Below are positions 33,756-42,766 of a stretch of 64,000 nucleotides of DNA, piece after piece. The notes beneath the pieces are model-generated. The model did not search any database. It saw only the letters and a program-made list of their open reading frames with translations, and was not told the origin of the DNA. Each line of letters begins with the position of its first letter. The stretch's first letter is position 1. Origin of the DNA: JBBWZH01 sp035544115. Lineage in GTDB: Bacteria > Actinomycetota > Actinomycetes > Mycobacteriales > CADCTP01. Made by a program: the position numbers and the translations under genes. Location: NCBI GenBank assembly GCA_963714145.1, contig OY970235.1:8246001-8310000 (forward strand), in the 5' to 3' direction.

Positions 33756-35240
33756 GTCCTCCCCACGCCCGTGGGGGTGAGCCGTCGACCTCCTGCCGGG
33801 CACGCCGGGTGTATGGGTCCTCCCCACGCCCGTGGGGGTGAGCCGCCGTCGACCGGGACGGTCCAGGTGCTGCCGCTGTCCTCCCCACGCCCGTGGGGGT
33901 GAGCCGACGACGAGGCTGACGGTGTCGCCGGCGGTGAGGTCCTCCCCACGCCCGTGGGGGTGAGCCGTCGGCTGGCAGACCGGTGATGTCCAGGCGGTCG
34001 TCCTCCCCACGCCCGTGGGGGTGAGCCGTCAGGGTCAGCCTCCAGCGTGCCGCCGATGCCGTCCTCCCCACGCCCGTGGGGGTGAGCCGCCAAAGTCGCC
34101 CTTCGCCGGATGGAACGGCATGTCCTCCCCACGCCCGTGGGGGTGAGCCGACGCGGCGGTGCCCGCCACGCCGCCGAATCCGGTCCTCCCCACGCCCGTG
34201 GGGGTGAGCCGCAGGTGCCTACGTCGCGACTGTTGACGCGGACGTCCTCCCCACGCCCGTGGGGGTGAGCCGGAGATGAGGCAGCAGTGACGACGGGGAT
34301 TGAAGTCCTCCCCACGCCCGTGGGGGTGAGCCGGCAGGAGCGGCGGCGATCGGCGCTTTGATCGAGTCCTCCCCACGCCCGTGGGGGTGAGCCGGCCCTG
34401 ACCTGGGCACGCCGGCCCGTCGCTAAGTCCTCCCCACGCCCGTGGGGGTGAGCCGCCGGCAGATCCAGGCATAGCTGGGTCGGGGCGGTCCTCCCCACGC
34501 CCGTGGGGGTGAGCCGGCAAGGGCTGGGCGCCGTGCTGGAAGTGCCGGGTCCTCCCCACGCCCGTGGGGGTGAGCCGTGACCTGCCGACCAGCCCGGAGG
34601 GGGTGACCTGTCCTCCCCACGCCCGTGGGGGTGAGCCGTCCCGGCCCGAGGCCCTGATCGACATGCGGGAGTCCTCCCCACGCCCGTGGGGGTGAGCCGC
34701 CGGTCGTCACGATCCGGACCGCCGGGGGTGTGTCCTCCCCACGCCCGTGGGGGTGAGCCGCCGCCCAGCAGCTGGGCGAGCCGGTGTGGCTGGTCCTCCC
34801 CACGCCCCGTGGGGGTGAGCCGTGTCACCCGAGCAGGATGTCACAACCTGGAGGTCCTCCCCACGCCCGTGGGGGTGAGCCGTCCCCGGGCTGCGGCATC
34901 AGCGGCCGGTCCCGGTCCTCCCCACGCCCGTGGGGGTGAGCCGATGTTCTGCGCCTCTTCCAGCACGATCACGCGGTCCTCCCCACGCCCGTGGGGGTGA
35001 GCCGACGGCGTGTTCGAGGCAGACCCGGCCGGCCCGGTCCTCCCCACGCCCGTGGGGGTGAGCCGGCGATGCTCCTGGCCCGCGCCGTGTCGGAGTGGTC
35101 CTCCCCACGCCCGTGGGGGTGAGCCGTCTCCATCCGTACGGTTACCGACTGCAATCCGGTCCTCCCCACGCCCGTGGGGGTGAGCCGGGCGTCGGCGGGG
35201 CGCTGGCTGGGATCAAATCGTCCTCCCCACGCCCGTGGGG
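33756..35240 (+). CRISPR. CRISPR array 2, leader-proximal part (25 repeats)
   Basis: Twenty-four complete repeats and the first 21 bases of the 25th (35220-35240), with spacers of mostly 32 bp. Repeats are the same sequence as array 1 but on the plus strand, so transcription runs rightward, away from cas2. Repeats here are almost invariant; the copy at 34793 has one extra C. The 25th repeat is cut by an IS21-type element. These are the most recently acquired spacers of array 2. Confidence 0.97.
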
Positions 35241-35405
35241 TGTCCATGGCCATGGGAAAGTCCTCGCTGGTGGCCAGGTGTAGGTCCCCGCTGGTGGCCA
35301 GGTTGAAGTCCCCACCCCTCGTTCGTCGTGTCGAGCCGGAGCGTGAGCCCTGGGCGGTGACGGTGGCGGTGCCAGCCAGTCACCGCACCGCCCAGGGGAG
35401 CTCCA

Positions 35406-36905
35406 TTGAAGTCTGCGAGGGAACGGATGGACATCATTTCCGCCTACCGCGAGGTGGGTACCTACCGTGGCGCGGCCGAGATCTGCGGCACCACGCCGAA
35501 GACGGTGAAGCGGGTGATCGCCCGGCACGAGGCCGGCGGGCAGGTGCGGCCGCCGCGTTCGCGGCTGCGGAACTACGACGCGGTCGCCGAGCTGGTCGCC
35601 GAGCGGGTCGCGAAGAGTGGGGGCCGGATCACCGCGAAGCGGCTGCTGCCGGCGGCGCGGGCGGCGGGGTATGCGGGGTCGGCGCGGAACTTCCGTCGGC
35701 TGGTCGCGGCGCAGAAACCGTTGTGGCGCCGGGACAATCATCGTGGCGCGGCGCCCGGCGGTGTGGTCCCCGGGTGAGCATCTGGTCATCGACTGGGGTG
35801 TGCTGGGCGGGCTGCACGTGTTCTGCGCGGTGCTGGCCTGGTCGCGGGTCCGGTTCGTGCGCTTCGCCGCCGACGAGCGCGCGGAGACCACGCTCGCGCT
35901 GCTCGCGGAGTGCTTCGAGGCCCTCGGCGGGGTGCCGGGGGTGGTGCTGGCCGACCGGATGGGGTGCCTGAAGGGTGGGGTGGTCGCGAACGTGGTGGTG
36001 CCGACACCGGACTACGTGCGGTTCGCGGCCCATCACGGGTTCCGGCCGGACTTCTGCGAGGCCGCCGACCCGGAGACGAAGGGGATCGTGGAGAACCTGG
36101 TCGGCTACGCCAAGACCGACCTGATGCTCCGGTGCCGGGTCGGTGACCGTTCGCCGACCTGGCGGCGGCGAACGCCGCCGCCCGGGCGTGGTGCGTCGAG
36201 GTCAACGCCGCGATCCACAGCGAGATCTGCGCGGTCCCGGCCGAGCGGCTGGTCGTCGAGCGGGAACTGCTCGGCCGCTGCCGTCGCTGCGGGCCAGCAT
36301 CGGCAAGACGGTGACCCGCAAGGTCGACCGGCTGTCCTGCGTGCGGTTCGGCTCGGCCCGCTACTCGGTCCCGACCCGGCTGATCGGCCAGACGGTCGGC
36401 CTCCACATCGAGGACGGGCGGCTGCTGGCCGTGGCTGACAGCACCGGTGAGATGGTGGCCGAGCACCTGCTGGTCGCGCCGGGTGAGGCCTCGATCCGCG
36501 ACGAGCACTACGGCGGCCCCCGCCCGGCGCCGCGGCGGGCGGTGCGGCCGAGAACCGTGGCGGAGAAGGCGTTCTGCGCGCTCGGGCCGGTCGCGGAGGC
36601 GTTCATCACCGGCGCCGCCGCGGCCGGGAACACCCGCCTCGGGGCCGAGCTGGCCGAGCTGAACACGCTCGGCGCCGCGCACGGCCGCGACGCGCTCCTC
36701 GACGCACTGGACCGGGCGGTCGCGTTCGGACGGTGGCGGGCCGCCGACGTCCGCTCCATCCTGGCCGCCGGCGCCGGCACCCCACAACCAGCCGGCCGGC
36801 GACGCCCTGGTGCTCGAACTCCCAACGGTGCCGACCCGGCCCCTGTCGGCCTACGCCATCGGCAACTCGGCGACCGGAGCATCGGCGACCGGGGGATCGT
36901 CGTGA
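35406..36905 (+). pseudogene. istA: istA-type transposase, frameshifted
   Basis: DDE transposase of the IS21 family spread over three reading frames. An N-terminal helix-turn-helix part (MDIISAYREVGTYRGAAEICGTT) is in the first frame to about 35750. The catalytic core follows in the second (HLVIDWGVLGGLHVF with the first Asp, VVLADRMG with the second, DPETKGIVENLVG with the Glu). A short third-frame part starts at about 36145, another shift follows near 36280, and a last near 36785. The stop at 36903-36905 overlaps the istB start as in intact elements. Total span, about 500 codons, matches the family, so the damage is by small indels. Confidence 0.88.
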
Positions 36906-37679
36906 CCGCCCGCACCCCGGCGCTGCCCGCCGATCTCGACGACGGGCTGCGCCGGCTCAAGCTCGCCGCGATGCGCCAGCTCGCCCCCGAACTGCTGGTC
37001 ACCGCGAAGACCCAGCGGTGGGCCCCGGAGGAGTTCCTGCGCACCCTGGTCGAGGCCGAGATCACCGCCCGCGACGCCTCCAACGCCCGCAACCGGCTCA
37101 AGGCCGCCGCGTTCCCCGTCGTCAAGACCCTCGACGAGTTCGACCGTCAAGGCCTCCTCGATCCCAGCCGCCACCTTCGACTACCTGACCAGCCTGGAAT
37201 GGATCCGCGCACCAGAGAACCTCTGCCTGGTCGGCCCGGCCGGCACCGGCAAGAGCCACCTGCTCGTCGCCCTCGGCGTCGCCGCCGTCCAAGCAGGGCA
37301 CCGGGTCCGCTACTTCACCGCCGCCGACCTGGTCGAGACCCTCTACCGCGGCCTGGCCGACAACAGCGTCGGCCGCGTCATCGACACCCTGCTCCGCAAC
37401 GACCTGATCATCTTCGACGAAGTCGGGTTCGCGCCCCTGGACGACACCGGCGCACAACTGCTGTTCCGGTTCGTCGCCGCCGCCTACGAACGCCGCGCCC
37501 TGGGCATCGCCTCCCACTGGCCCTTCGACCAGTGGGGCCGGTTCCTCCCCGAACACACCACCGCCGTCAGCCTCCTGGACCGGCTCCTGCACCACGCCAA
37601 CGTCGTCATCACCGACGGCGAGTCCTACCGCATGCGCCAAGCCCGAACACCAGGAGGCAGACCGGCCAAAAAGACCTGA
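36902..37679 (+). pseudogene. istB: istB-type ATPase, frameshifted
   Basis: AAA+ helper ATPase of IS21-type transposition. The first part (ALPADLDDGLRRLKLAAMRQ to KTLDEFDRQ) runs from GTG 36902 to about 37143. A one-base shift then moves the frame to the remainder, which holds FDYLTSLEWIRAPENLCLVG, the Walker A GPAGTGKSHLLVAL and Walker B LIIFDEVGFAPLD, and ends at 37679. Without the shift the protein would be about 258 residues, as expected. An inactive helper would leave the element unable to move by itself. Confidence 0.88.
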
Positions 37680-37743
37680 TCAACCCCGAGGGGTGGGGAC
37701 TTCTACTTGGCCACCAGCGGGGACTTCAACTTGGCCATTGACA

Positions 37744-37974
37744 TGGGGGTGAGCCGGTGACGACGGCATGGAGCGCGGCGGCGGTCATGTCCTCCCCACG
37801 CCCGTGGGGGTGAGCCGTCCTGAATGACCATCCCCTGGTCCGCCCGCGAGTCCTCCCCACGCCCGTGGGGGTGAGCCGCGTGTTGTCTACCCCTTGGTCC
37901 GTCAGGAGTGGTCCTCCCCACGCCCGTGGGGGTGAGCCGTTCGCGGCCCGCCTGCACGAGCTGACCAAGGAGTC
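37744..37974 (+). CRISPR. CRISPR array 2, middle part between two IS elements
   Basis: The last 13 bases of the split 25th repeat (37744-37756), then repeats at 37789, 37850 and 37911, four spacers of 32 or 33 bp, and the first three bases (GTC) of the next repeat at 37972-37974. The spacing shows this is the direct continuation of the segment before 35240 and continues after 39346. Confidence 0.95.
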
Positions 37975-37990
37975 TGAAGCGTCCCGGTTT

Positions 37991-38987
37991 TTATGCCGTC
38001 TTCTTGTTGGCGGCGTCACCGGGTGGTGGGCCGGCGGGTTGAGCGTAGTAGGCCTGCTCGTACTCCTCGGGGGTGAGGTAGCCGAGGCGGCTGTGGAGCC
38101 GGCGGTTGTTGTACCAGTCGACGTACTCCATGGTGATGGTCTCGACGTCGGCCAGTGTCCTAAGTGGACCGGCGCGGAACGGGGAATCTGCTCGGATGGC
38201 TTCGTTCTTGTACAGGCCGATCACGGACTCGGCGACGGCGTTGTCGTAGGCGTCGCCGACCGACCCGATCGACGCGGAGATCCCTTCCAGGGCTAGGGTT
38301 TCGGTGAACCGGATCGAGGTGTACTGCGAGCCGGCGTCGGAGTGGTGGATCAGTCCACTGCGGACAGGGCGGCCGGTGTGGTCCCGCCGCCACAGCGCCA
38401 TCCGCAGGCAGGACTCGACGAACGCGACGTCCTTCACGGTCGCCGCCGACCAGCCGACGATCGCCCGGGAGAACAGGTCGACGGCGAAGGCGACGTAGAC
38501 GAACCCGGCCCACGTCGCCACGTAGGTGAAGTCGGTCACCCACGCCAGGTTCGGCGCCGCGGCGGTGAAGCGACGCTGCAGCAGGTCGCCGGCCCGGCGC
38601 GCATCGGCCTTGGCCGGGACCGTGGTGCGCACGCCGCGGCTGCGGACCACCCCGCGCATGCCCAGGTCGCGCATCAGCCGGTCCACGGTGTGTCTGGACA
38701 CCGGCAGGCGGCCGTCTGCCGGCCAGCTTACGGTTGAGCCAGTCGGTCATCTTCCGCCGCCCGTAGAGGATCTCCGGCGCCGGCCGGCCACCCGGCCCGC
38801 CGGTGCGTAGCGCCCGCAGCCGGTCGAGGATCTCCGCGTCGGTCACGGTCCGGGTCGCCGGCGGGCGGGTCTTCCACGCCCGGTAGGTACGCGGGGCGAC
38901 CGCCAGGCCCTGCTCACGCAGGACCCGGCAGATCGACTCGACCCCACGCCCCACCGCGCGCTGCTCATCGATGAACGCGCAGGTCAA
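37991..38987 (-). pseudogene. IS3-family transposase orfB, frameshifted
   Basis: Integrase-core transposase. The N-terminal part (AFIDEQRAVGRGVESICRVLREQGLAVAPRTYRAW, then LYGRRKMTDWLNRKLAG) is in one frame from TTG 38987. Near 38710 the frame shifts to the part containing SRHTVDRLMRDLGMRGVVRSRG and the DDE core (WVTDFTYVATWAGFVYVAFA with the first Asp, LIHHSDAGSQYTS with the second, DNAVAESVIGLYKNE with the Glu). The break is inside orfB, not at the orfA/orfB junction, so it is not the programmed frameshift of IS3 elements. Confidence 0.9.
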
Positions 38988-39295
38988 CGGTGGCGAGGGT
39001 CGAGTTCCCTCGCGAAGAAAATCGACGCCGCCTTCAGGATCTCGTTGGCCTCCTTCAGATCCCGGACCTCGGCACGCAGCCGGCGGATCTCCTCCAGCTC
39101 CTCACTGGTCGGGCCGCTGCGGTCACCCGCATCGACCTGGGCCTGCAGGATCCACTTACGCAGCGTCTCGGGCCCGACCCCGAGCTTCGGCCCCAGCGCC
39201 TGCGCCGCAGCCCACGCCTACGGATACTCACCGAGCCTATCCAGGGCCATCCGGGTCGCACGCTCACGCTGCTCCGACGGGTACCTCTTCGCCAT
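38984..39295 (-). pseudogene. IS3-family orfA with internal stop
   Basis: Helix-turn-helix subunit of the IS3 transposase. It reads MAKRYPSEQRERATRMALDR from ATG 39295 and then meets a TAG at 39218-39220 (codon 26). The frame continues after it with QALGPKLGVGPETLRKWILQ and a leucine-zipper-like ELEEIRRLRAEVRDLKEANEIL, ending at 38984 with a 4-bp overlap to orfB. A single base change explains the stop. Confidence 0.9.
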
Positions 39296-39346
39296 GATCC
39301 GCATCCTTCGCAAGACACGAAGCGGCACCAAATCCGGGACGGTTCA

Positions 39347-40382
39347 GTCCTCCCCACGCCCGTGGGGGTGAGCCGCGACCGCCGCACAACTGGAGAGGGC
39401 CCGGGTCGTCCTCCCCACGCCCGTGGGGGTGAGCCGCCCTCCTGGCCGGCCGGGTCACCCGAGGAGGTGTCCTCCCCACGCCGTGGGGGTGAGCCGGTGG
39501 GCAGCTCCCCCGCGTACCACTGGTCCGAGTCCTCCCCACGCCCGTGGGGGTAAGCCGTCACCCAGCCAGCAGCCGACGTCGGCGGAGTCGTCCTCCCCAC
39601 GCCCGTGGGGGTGAGTCGGACGCCGAGAACCACTCCGAGGCGCAGCTGGTGTCCTCCCCACGCCCGTGGGGGTGAGCCGCAGTGGATCCTTCAGCCCGGC
39701 GTGGACCTGACGTCCTCCCCACGCCCGTGGGGGTGAGCCGGTGCTGCACTGGCGGCTGCAACGCATCGCCGAGTCCTCCCCACGCCCGTGGGGGTGAGCC
39801 GATGGTGGTGATGTGAGCCTGCCCGACGACCCGGTCCTCCCCACGCCCGTGGGGGTGAGCCGGCCAACAAGTCGCTAGCGGATGAGCTGGCGGCGTCCTC
39901 CCCACGCCCGTGGGGGTGAGCCAGCGCACCGTCCGGACTGGCCGATGACGATGCAGTCCTCCTCACGCCCGTGGGGGTGAGCCGTCCTGGTCGGCGAGGA
40001 CCCGGCACAGGTAGGCGTCCTCCTCACGCCCGTGGGGGTGAGCCGGAATATGGCAACGCGACTCTGCGGACGCTCAAGTCCTCCCCACGCCCGTGGGGAT
40101 GAGCCGTATCGGTCCTCCCCACGCCCGTGGGGGTGAGCCGGCCCACGACGCCGCGGGTGCATTCGCCGACTGGTCCTCTCCACGTCCGGGGGTACGCCGC
40201 CGAGAGCCGCTCCGGATTCCGTGTCGCTGCCGTCCTCCCCACACGCGCGGGGGTGAGCCGATCCGCAGCATCTTCGCTATGCCCACCCCGTCCTCCTCCC
40301 CACGCCCGTGGGGGTGAGCCGTCGCACCAGCGGATCGGGCAGGCGATGCAGCAGTCCTCCCCACGCCGTTGGGGCGTCGTGG
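39347..40382 (+). CRISPR. CRISPR array 2, distal part with degenerate trailer
   Basis: Eighteen further repeats beginning at 39347, giving 46 in array 2 overall. Repeats decay to the right: variants at 39529, 39956, 40017, 40078 and 40173, and a terminal copy at 40354 ending CGTCGTGG. One copy (39469) is a base short. The spacer at 40107-40111 is only five bases (TATCG), leaving two repeats almost back to back. Decay at this end fits an old, leader-distal trailer. Confidence 0.95.
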
Positions 40383-40436
40383 TCGCCGCTGGCGCCGTTG
40401 TGGCACGTAGTGACTGCGCTGAGGGAGGGGGCCGAT

Positions 40437-40766
40437 GTGACCGGGTCGGGAGTGGTTTCTAGGCAGGGTCCGTCGGTGTCGACAGTGGCTGGTTGGTTGG
40501 CTGAGGCGATCGAGGGTGAGCGGCGGCTGCGGGGTCATGTGGACCGGTTGGCTGCGGCGCGCCGGGCGTTGCACCGGCCGGCGTTGGCCGCGTTGGAGGT
40601 GTTTCTGCGGGAGGAGGCGCCGGCGGCGTTGGCTGCGGTGGACGCGTTGGTACGGGTCGATGTGGACACGCTGGCTCTGGCGATGGCGCAGTGGCGGCTG
40701 TTCCCTCAGTTGCCGCCCTCCAGCGGGCCTGCGGCGACGGGTGGGCCTAGTAGGACGACGTGGTGA
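40437..40766 (+). CDS. small helical protein at head of the transfer cluster
   Basis: A 109-residue, Ala/Leu-rich, probably all-helical protein (VAGWLAEAIEGERRLRGHVDRLAAARRALHRPALAALEVFL). No family is recognised. GTG 40437 has GAGGGAGGGG upstream. The stop overlaps the TcpC-like gene (GTGA at 40763), so the two are translated together. It starts 54 bp after the last CRISPR repeat and opens the conjugation operon; a role in DNA processing or as a T4SS accessory is possible but unproven. Confidence 0.6.
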   Translation: MTGSGVVSRQGPSVSTVAGWLAEAIEGERRLRGHVDRLAAARRALHRPALAALEVFLREEAPAALAAVDALVRVDVDTLALAMAQWRLFPQLPPSSGPAATGGPSRTTW

Positions 40767-41869
40767 GTCGTCGGGTGAACGGTGCCGTGGACGAGGCGGA
40801 CCGGGCGGGCCGGTTTCGGCTGGCCGGGCGTGCATCTCGGGTGATCCGGGCGGGATTGCTGAGCCCGGCCAGCCGGGCGCGGGTGGCGGCGATCGGGCTT
40901 TGGGTCCTGGTGGGGGCCGGTGCGTTGGGATTGCCGGTCAGTCTGGCGGCGGGGAGCCGCTCGGCGCCGTCGTCTCCTGTGTCGCCGGCGTCGTCGTCGG
41001 GGGCTGGCCCGTCGGGGTTCGCGGAGTTGTTCGTGGCGGCGTATCTGCAGGCTGGCGCTGGCCGGGAGGACATGCTGCGGCCGTTCCTGGCTGATCCGCC
41101 GCAGCTGCCGCGGACGCCGGCTGGCCGCTGGTATGCGGCGCGGACGGCGGTGTTGGACGCGGTTCGGGTGTCGCCGGGGTACTGGGCGGTCACGGTCGCG
41201 GTCGACGTGATGAGCGTTGACCGCCGCGGTTACACGCCGGTTGGGCTTCGCTGCTACCGGGTGTCGGTACAGGCCAGCCCGGATGGGGCGGCGGTCGGCC
41301 GGTCTGGTGTGGACACCGGGGCGGATGCGCCGTCGTATGTGGCTGCGGGGTTACCGACGCTGGTCGCCGCACCCGCGCGGGCGCCGGCGTGGCCGTTGGC
41401 CCGGGCGGCCGCTCCACTGCCGGCGGGGTCCCCGCCGGCGCAGACCGTCACCCGGTTCCTCGCTGCCTATCTGGGTGGGGAGGGTGAGCTGTCGCGGTAC
41501 ACCGCGCCAGGCGTCGGGCTGGGTGCGGTGACTCCGGCGCCGTTCGCTGCGGTCACGGTCGATCAGGTCGCTCCGGCGGCGCGGGTGGATGCCGCCCGGG
41601 TGGCGGCATTGGAGGTTGTGCCGGACGACGGTGACCGGTTGGAGGTGCTGGCTGAGGTGAGCGCCGCTGACGCGGGGGGTGCGGTGCAGCAGTTGACCTA
41701 TGGGCTGCGGCTGACTGCCCGCGGCGGCCGGTGGGAGGTCAGTGGCCTGGACGAGGCCCTCCCGTTGGGACCCGCGTCGCCGGACCCAGTGGCCACGACC
41801 CTGGCGGGCCAGCCGGGCACCGGTACGGCGACATCCCCACCCGCTGGTACGCCGGCGCCGAGCCGATGA
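40763..41869 (+). CDS. TcpC-like conjugal transfer protein
   Basis: Membrane-anchored protein of Gram-positive conjugation systems (TcpC / Tn916 Orf13 type, VirB8-like fold). The 368-residue product has one N-terminal membrane segment (VAAIGLWVLVGAGALGLPV) and two similar extracytoplasmic domains: the first with FAELFVAAYLQAG and the second with VTRFLAAYLGGEGELSRY. The C-terminus is Pro/Thr-rich. It couples to the upstream small gene by GTGA. Confidence 0.82.
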   Translation: MSRRVNGAVDEADRAGRFRLAGRASRVIRAGLLSPASRARVAAIGLWVLVGAGALGLPVSLAAGSRSAPSSPVSPASSSGAGPSGFAELFVAAYLQAGAGREDMLRPFLADPPQLPRTPAGRWYAARTAVLDAVRVSPGYWAVTVAVDVMSVDRRGYTPVGLRCYRVSVQASPDGAAVGRSGVDTGADAPSYVAAGLPTLVAAPARAPAWPLARAAAPLPAGSPPAQTVTRFLAAYLGGEGELSRYTAPGVGLGAVTPAPFAAVTVDQVAPAARVDAARVAALEVVPDDGDRLEVLAEVSAADAGGAVQQLTYGLRLTARGGRWEVSGLDEALPLGPASPDPVATTLAGQPGTGTATSPPAGTPAPSR

Positions 41870-41891
41870 TCAATCCGAAGGAGTTGTCGCG

Positions 41892-42197
41892 ATGATCGCG
41901 TGGGCCATGGGGATGCTTGCCGAGATCAAGGTGCTCATTCTGCTCGGTCTGGGTGTGCTGGCGGTGTGGGCGATCGCGCAGACGTTCCACCGCAGCCGGG
42001 CGGTGGTGCCGACGCTGGGCATGGCGGTGTTGGCCGGCGCGGTGTTGTGGGTGGCCAACAACATCACCACCATTCAGGACCGGGTCGGCACCGACCTGTC
42101 CGCGCCGGCGCCGTCCGTCTCCACACCGGCTTCCGCTGGCGCCCCGGCTGCGGCCGGGAGCGGGCCGGTGGACCGCCGGGAGGCCGGCGGTGACTGA
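41892..42197 (+). CDS. small two-helix membrane protein of the transfer cluster
   Basis: A 101-residue protein with two membrane helices (IKVLILLGLGVLAVWAIA and VVPTLGMAVLAGAVLWVA) followed by a Pro/Ala/Ser-rich tail. The size and layout resemble small pore or pilin-like proteins of Gram-positive type IV secretion. ATG 41892 has AAGGAG well placed. It overlaps the TcpE-like gene by 8 bp. Confidence 0.75.
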   Translation: MIAWAMGMLAEIKVLILLGLGVLAVWAIAQTFHRSRAVVPTLGMAVLAGAVLWVANNITTIQDRVGTDLSAPAPSVSTPASAGAPAAAGSGPVDRREAGGD

Positions 42198-42747
42198 TCC
42201 TGTGGCGGGTACGGCGCTGACGCAGCGAAGTTTCACGTTCGGGCGGCGGTACCCGAAGGTGATCGGCCGGATCGGCCGGTTCACGTTGCCGGCGCCGATG
42301 TCGGTTCTGCAGCTCGGGGTGTTCGTCGGCGGGGTCGCGGCGCTGCGTGCGGTGCAGCCGGTGTGGGCGCATCTGGGTGCGCTGAATGTGGCGGTGTACC
42401 TGGTGGTGCCGGCCGGGTTGGCGTTCGCGGCGCGGTTCGCTCGGGTGGAGGGTCGTAGCCCGGCCCGGTTCCTGCTCGGCATGGCCGGTCTGGCGCTGGC
42501 TCCGCGCGGCGGGTACCTGCGGGATCGGGCTGTGTCCGCGGCCCGGCCGTGGCGGCTGTCCGGTGCGGTGTTCACCGACCCCGGGTACCTGCCCGGCCCG
42601 GCTGTCGGCGGCCCAGCGGCCGAACCACCCCGGCCGGCCGCGTCCCGACCGGCGACGCGGCCGTCCGTGGCCGACCTACAGGAGGCGCTGGCCACCGCCC
42701 CCACCGGCCCGCTGCGCGGCGTGGCGACCGGCACCCGGGCCGGCTGA
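42190..42747 (+). CDS. TcpE-like conjugation membrane protein
   Basis: A 185-residue membrane protein with two central hydrophobic helices and the motif FTFGRRYPKVIGRIGRFTLP near the N-terminus. The position directly before the VirB4-type ATPase matches TcpE/PrgI-type genes of Gram-positive conjugative elements. The last 50 residues are Pro/Ala/Arg-rich. GTG 42190 overlaps the preceding gene. Confidence 0.75.
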   Translation: MTDPVAGTALTQRSFTFGRRYPKVIGRIGRFTLPAPMSVLQLGVFVGGVAALRAVQPVWAHLGALNVAVYLVVPAGLAFAARFARVEGRSPARFLLGMAGLALAPRGGYLRDRAVSAARPWRLSGAVFTDPGYLPGPAVGGPAAEPPRPAASRPATRPSVADLQEALATAPTGPLRGVATGTRAG

Positions 42748-42766
42748 GCGCGGGCGGGCGGGAGGG

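Larger units (their letters stand above)
35241..37743 (+). mobile_element. IS21-family element inside a CRISPR repeat
   Basis: A 2503-bp element. Its ends are related inverted repeats: the left end starts TGTCCATGGCCA and the complement of the right end starts TGTCAATGGCCA; both ends carry internal copies of a GTCCCCGCTGGTGGCCA-type block. The target repeat is split with a 5-bp duplication, TGGGG (35236-35240 and 37744-37748). Removing the element and one TGGGG restores a perfect 29-bp repeat. It carries istA- and istB-type genes, both frameshifted. Confidence 0.95.
37975..39346 (-). mobile_element. IS3-family element inside a CRISPR repeat
   Basis: A 1372-bp element. The left end reads TGAAGCGTCCCGG and the complement of the right end reads TGAACCGTCCCGG, followed on both sides by a T-rich stretch and GCCG. 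The flanking GTC at 37972-37974 is repeated at 39347-39349, a 3-bp target duplication typical of IS3 elements. The insertion falls after base 3 of a CRISPR repeat. Two overlapping genes on the minus strand, orfA then orfB, are both damaged. Confidence 0.94.

Noticed and set aside
37801..37910. Neighbouring spacers with similar CCCCTGGTCCG and CCCCTTGGTCCG cores as proof of primed acquisition
   Set aside because: The similarity is about a dozen bases in GC-rich DNA and may be chance; without protospacers nothing more can be said.
38700..38720. Frame change in IS3 orfB read as the programmed frameshift of the family
   Set aside because: Programmed shifting occurs at the orfA/orfB overlap (about 38984-38987). 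This break is some 270 bases inside orfB, so it is damage.
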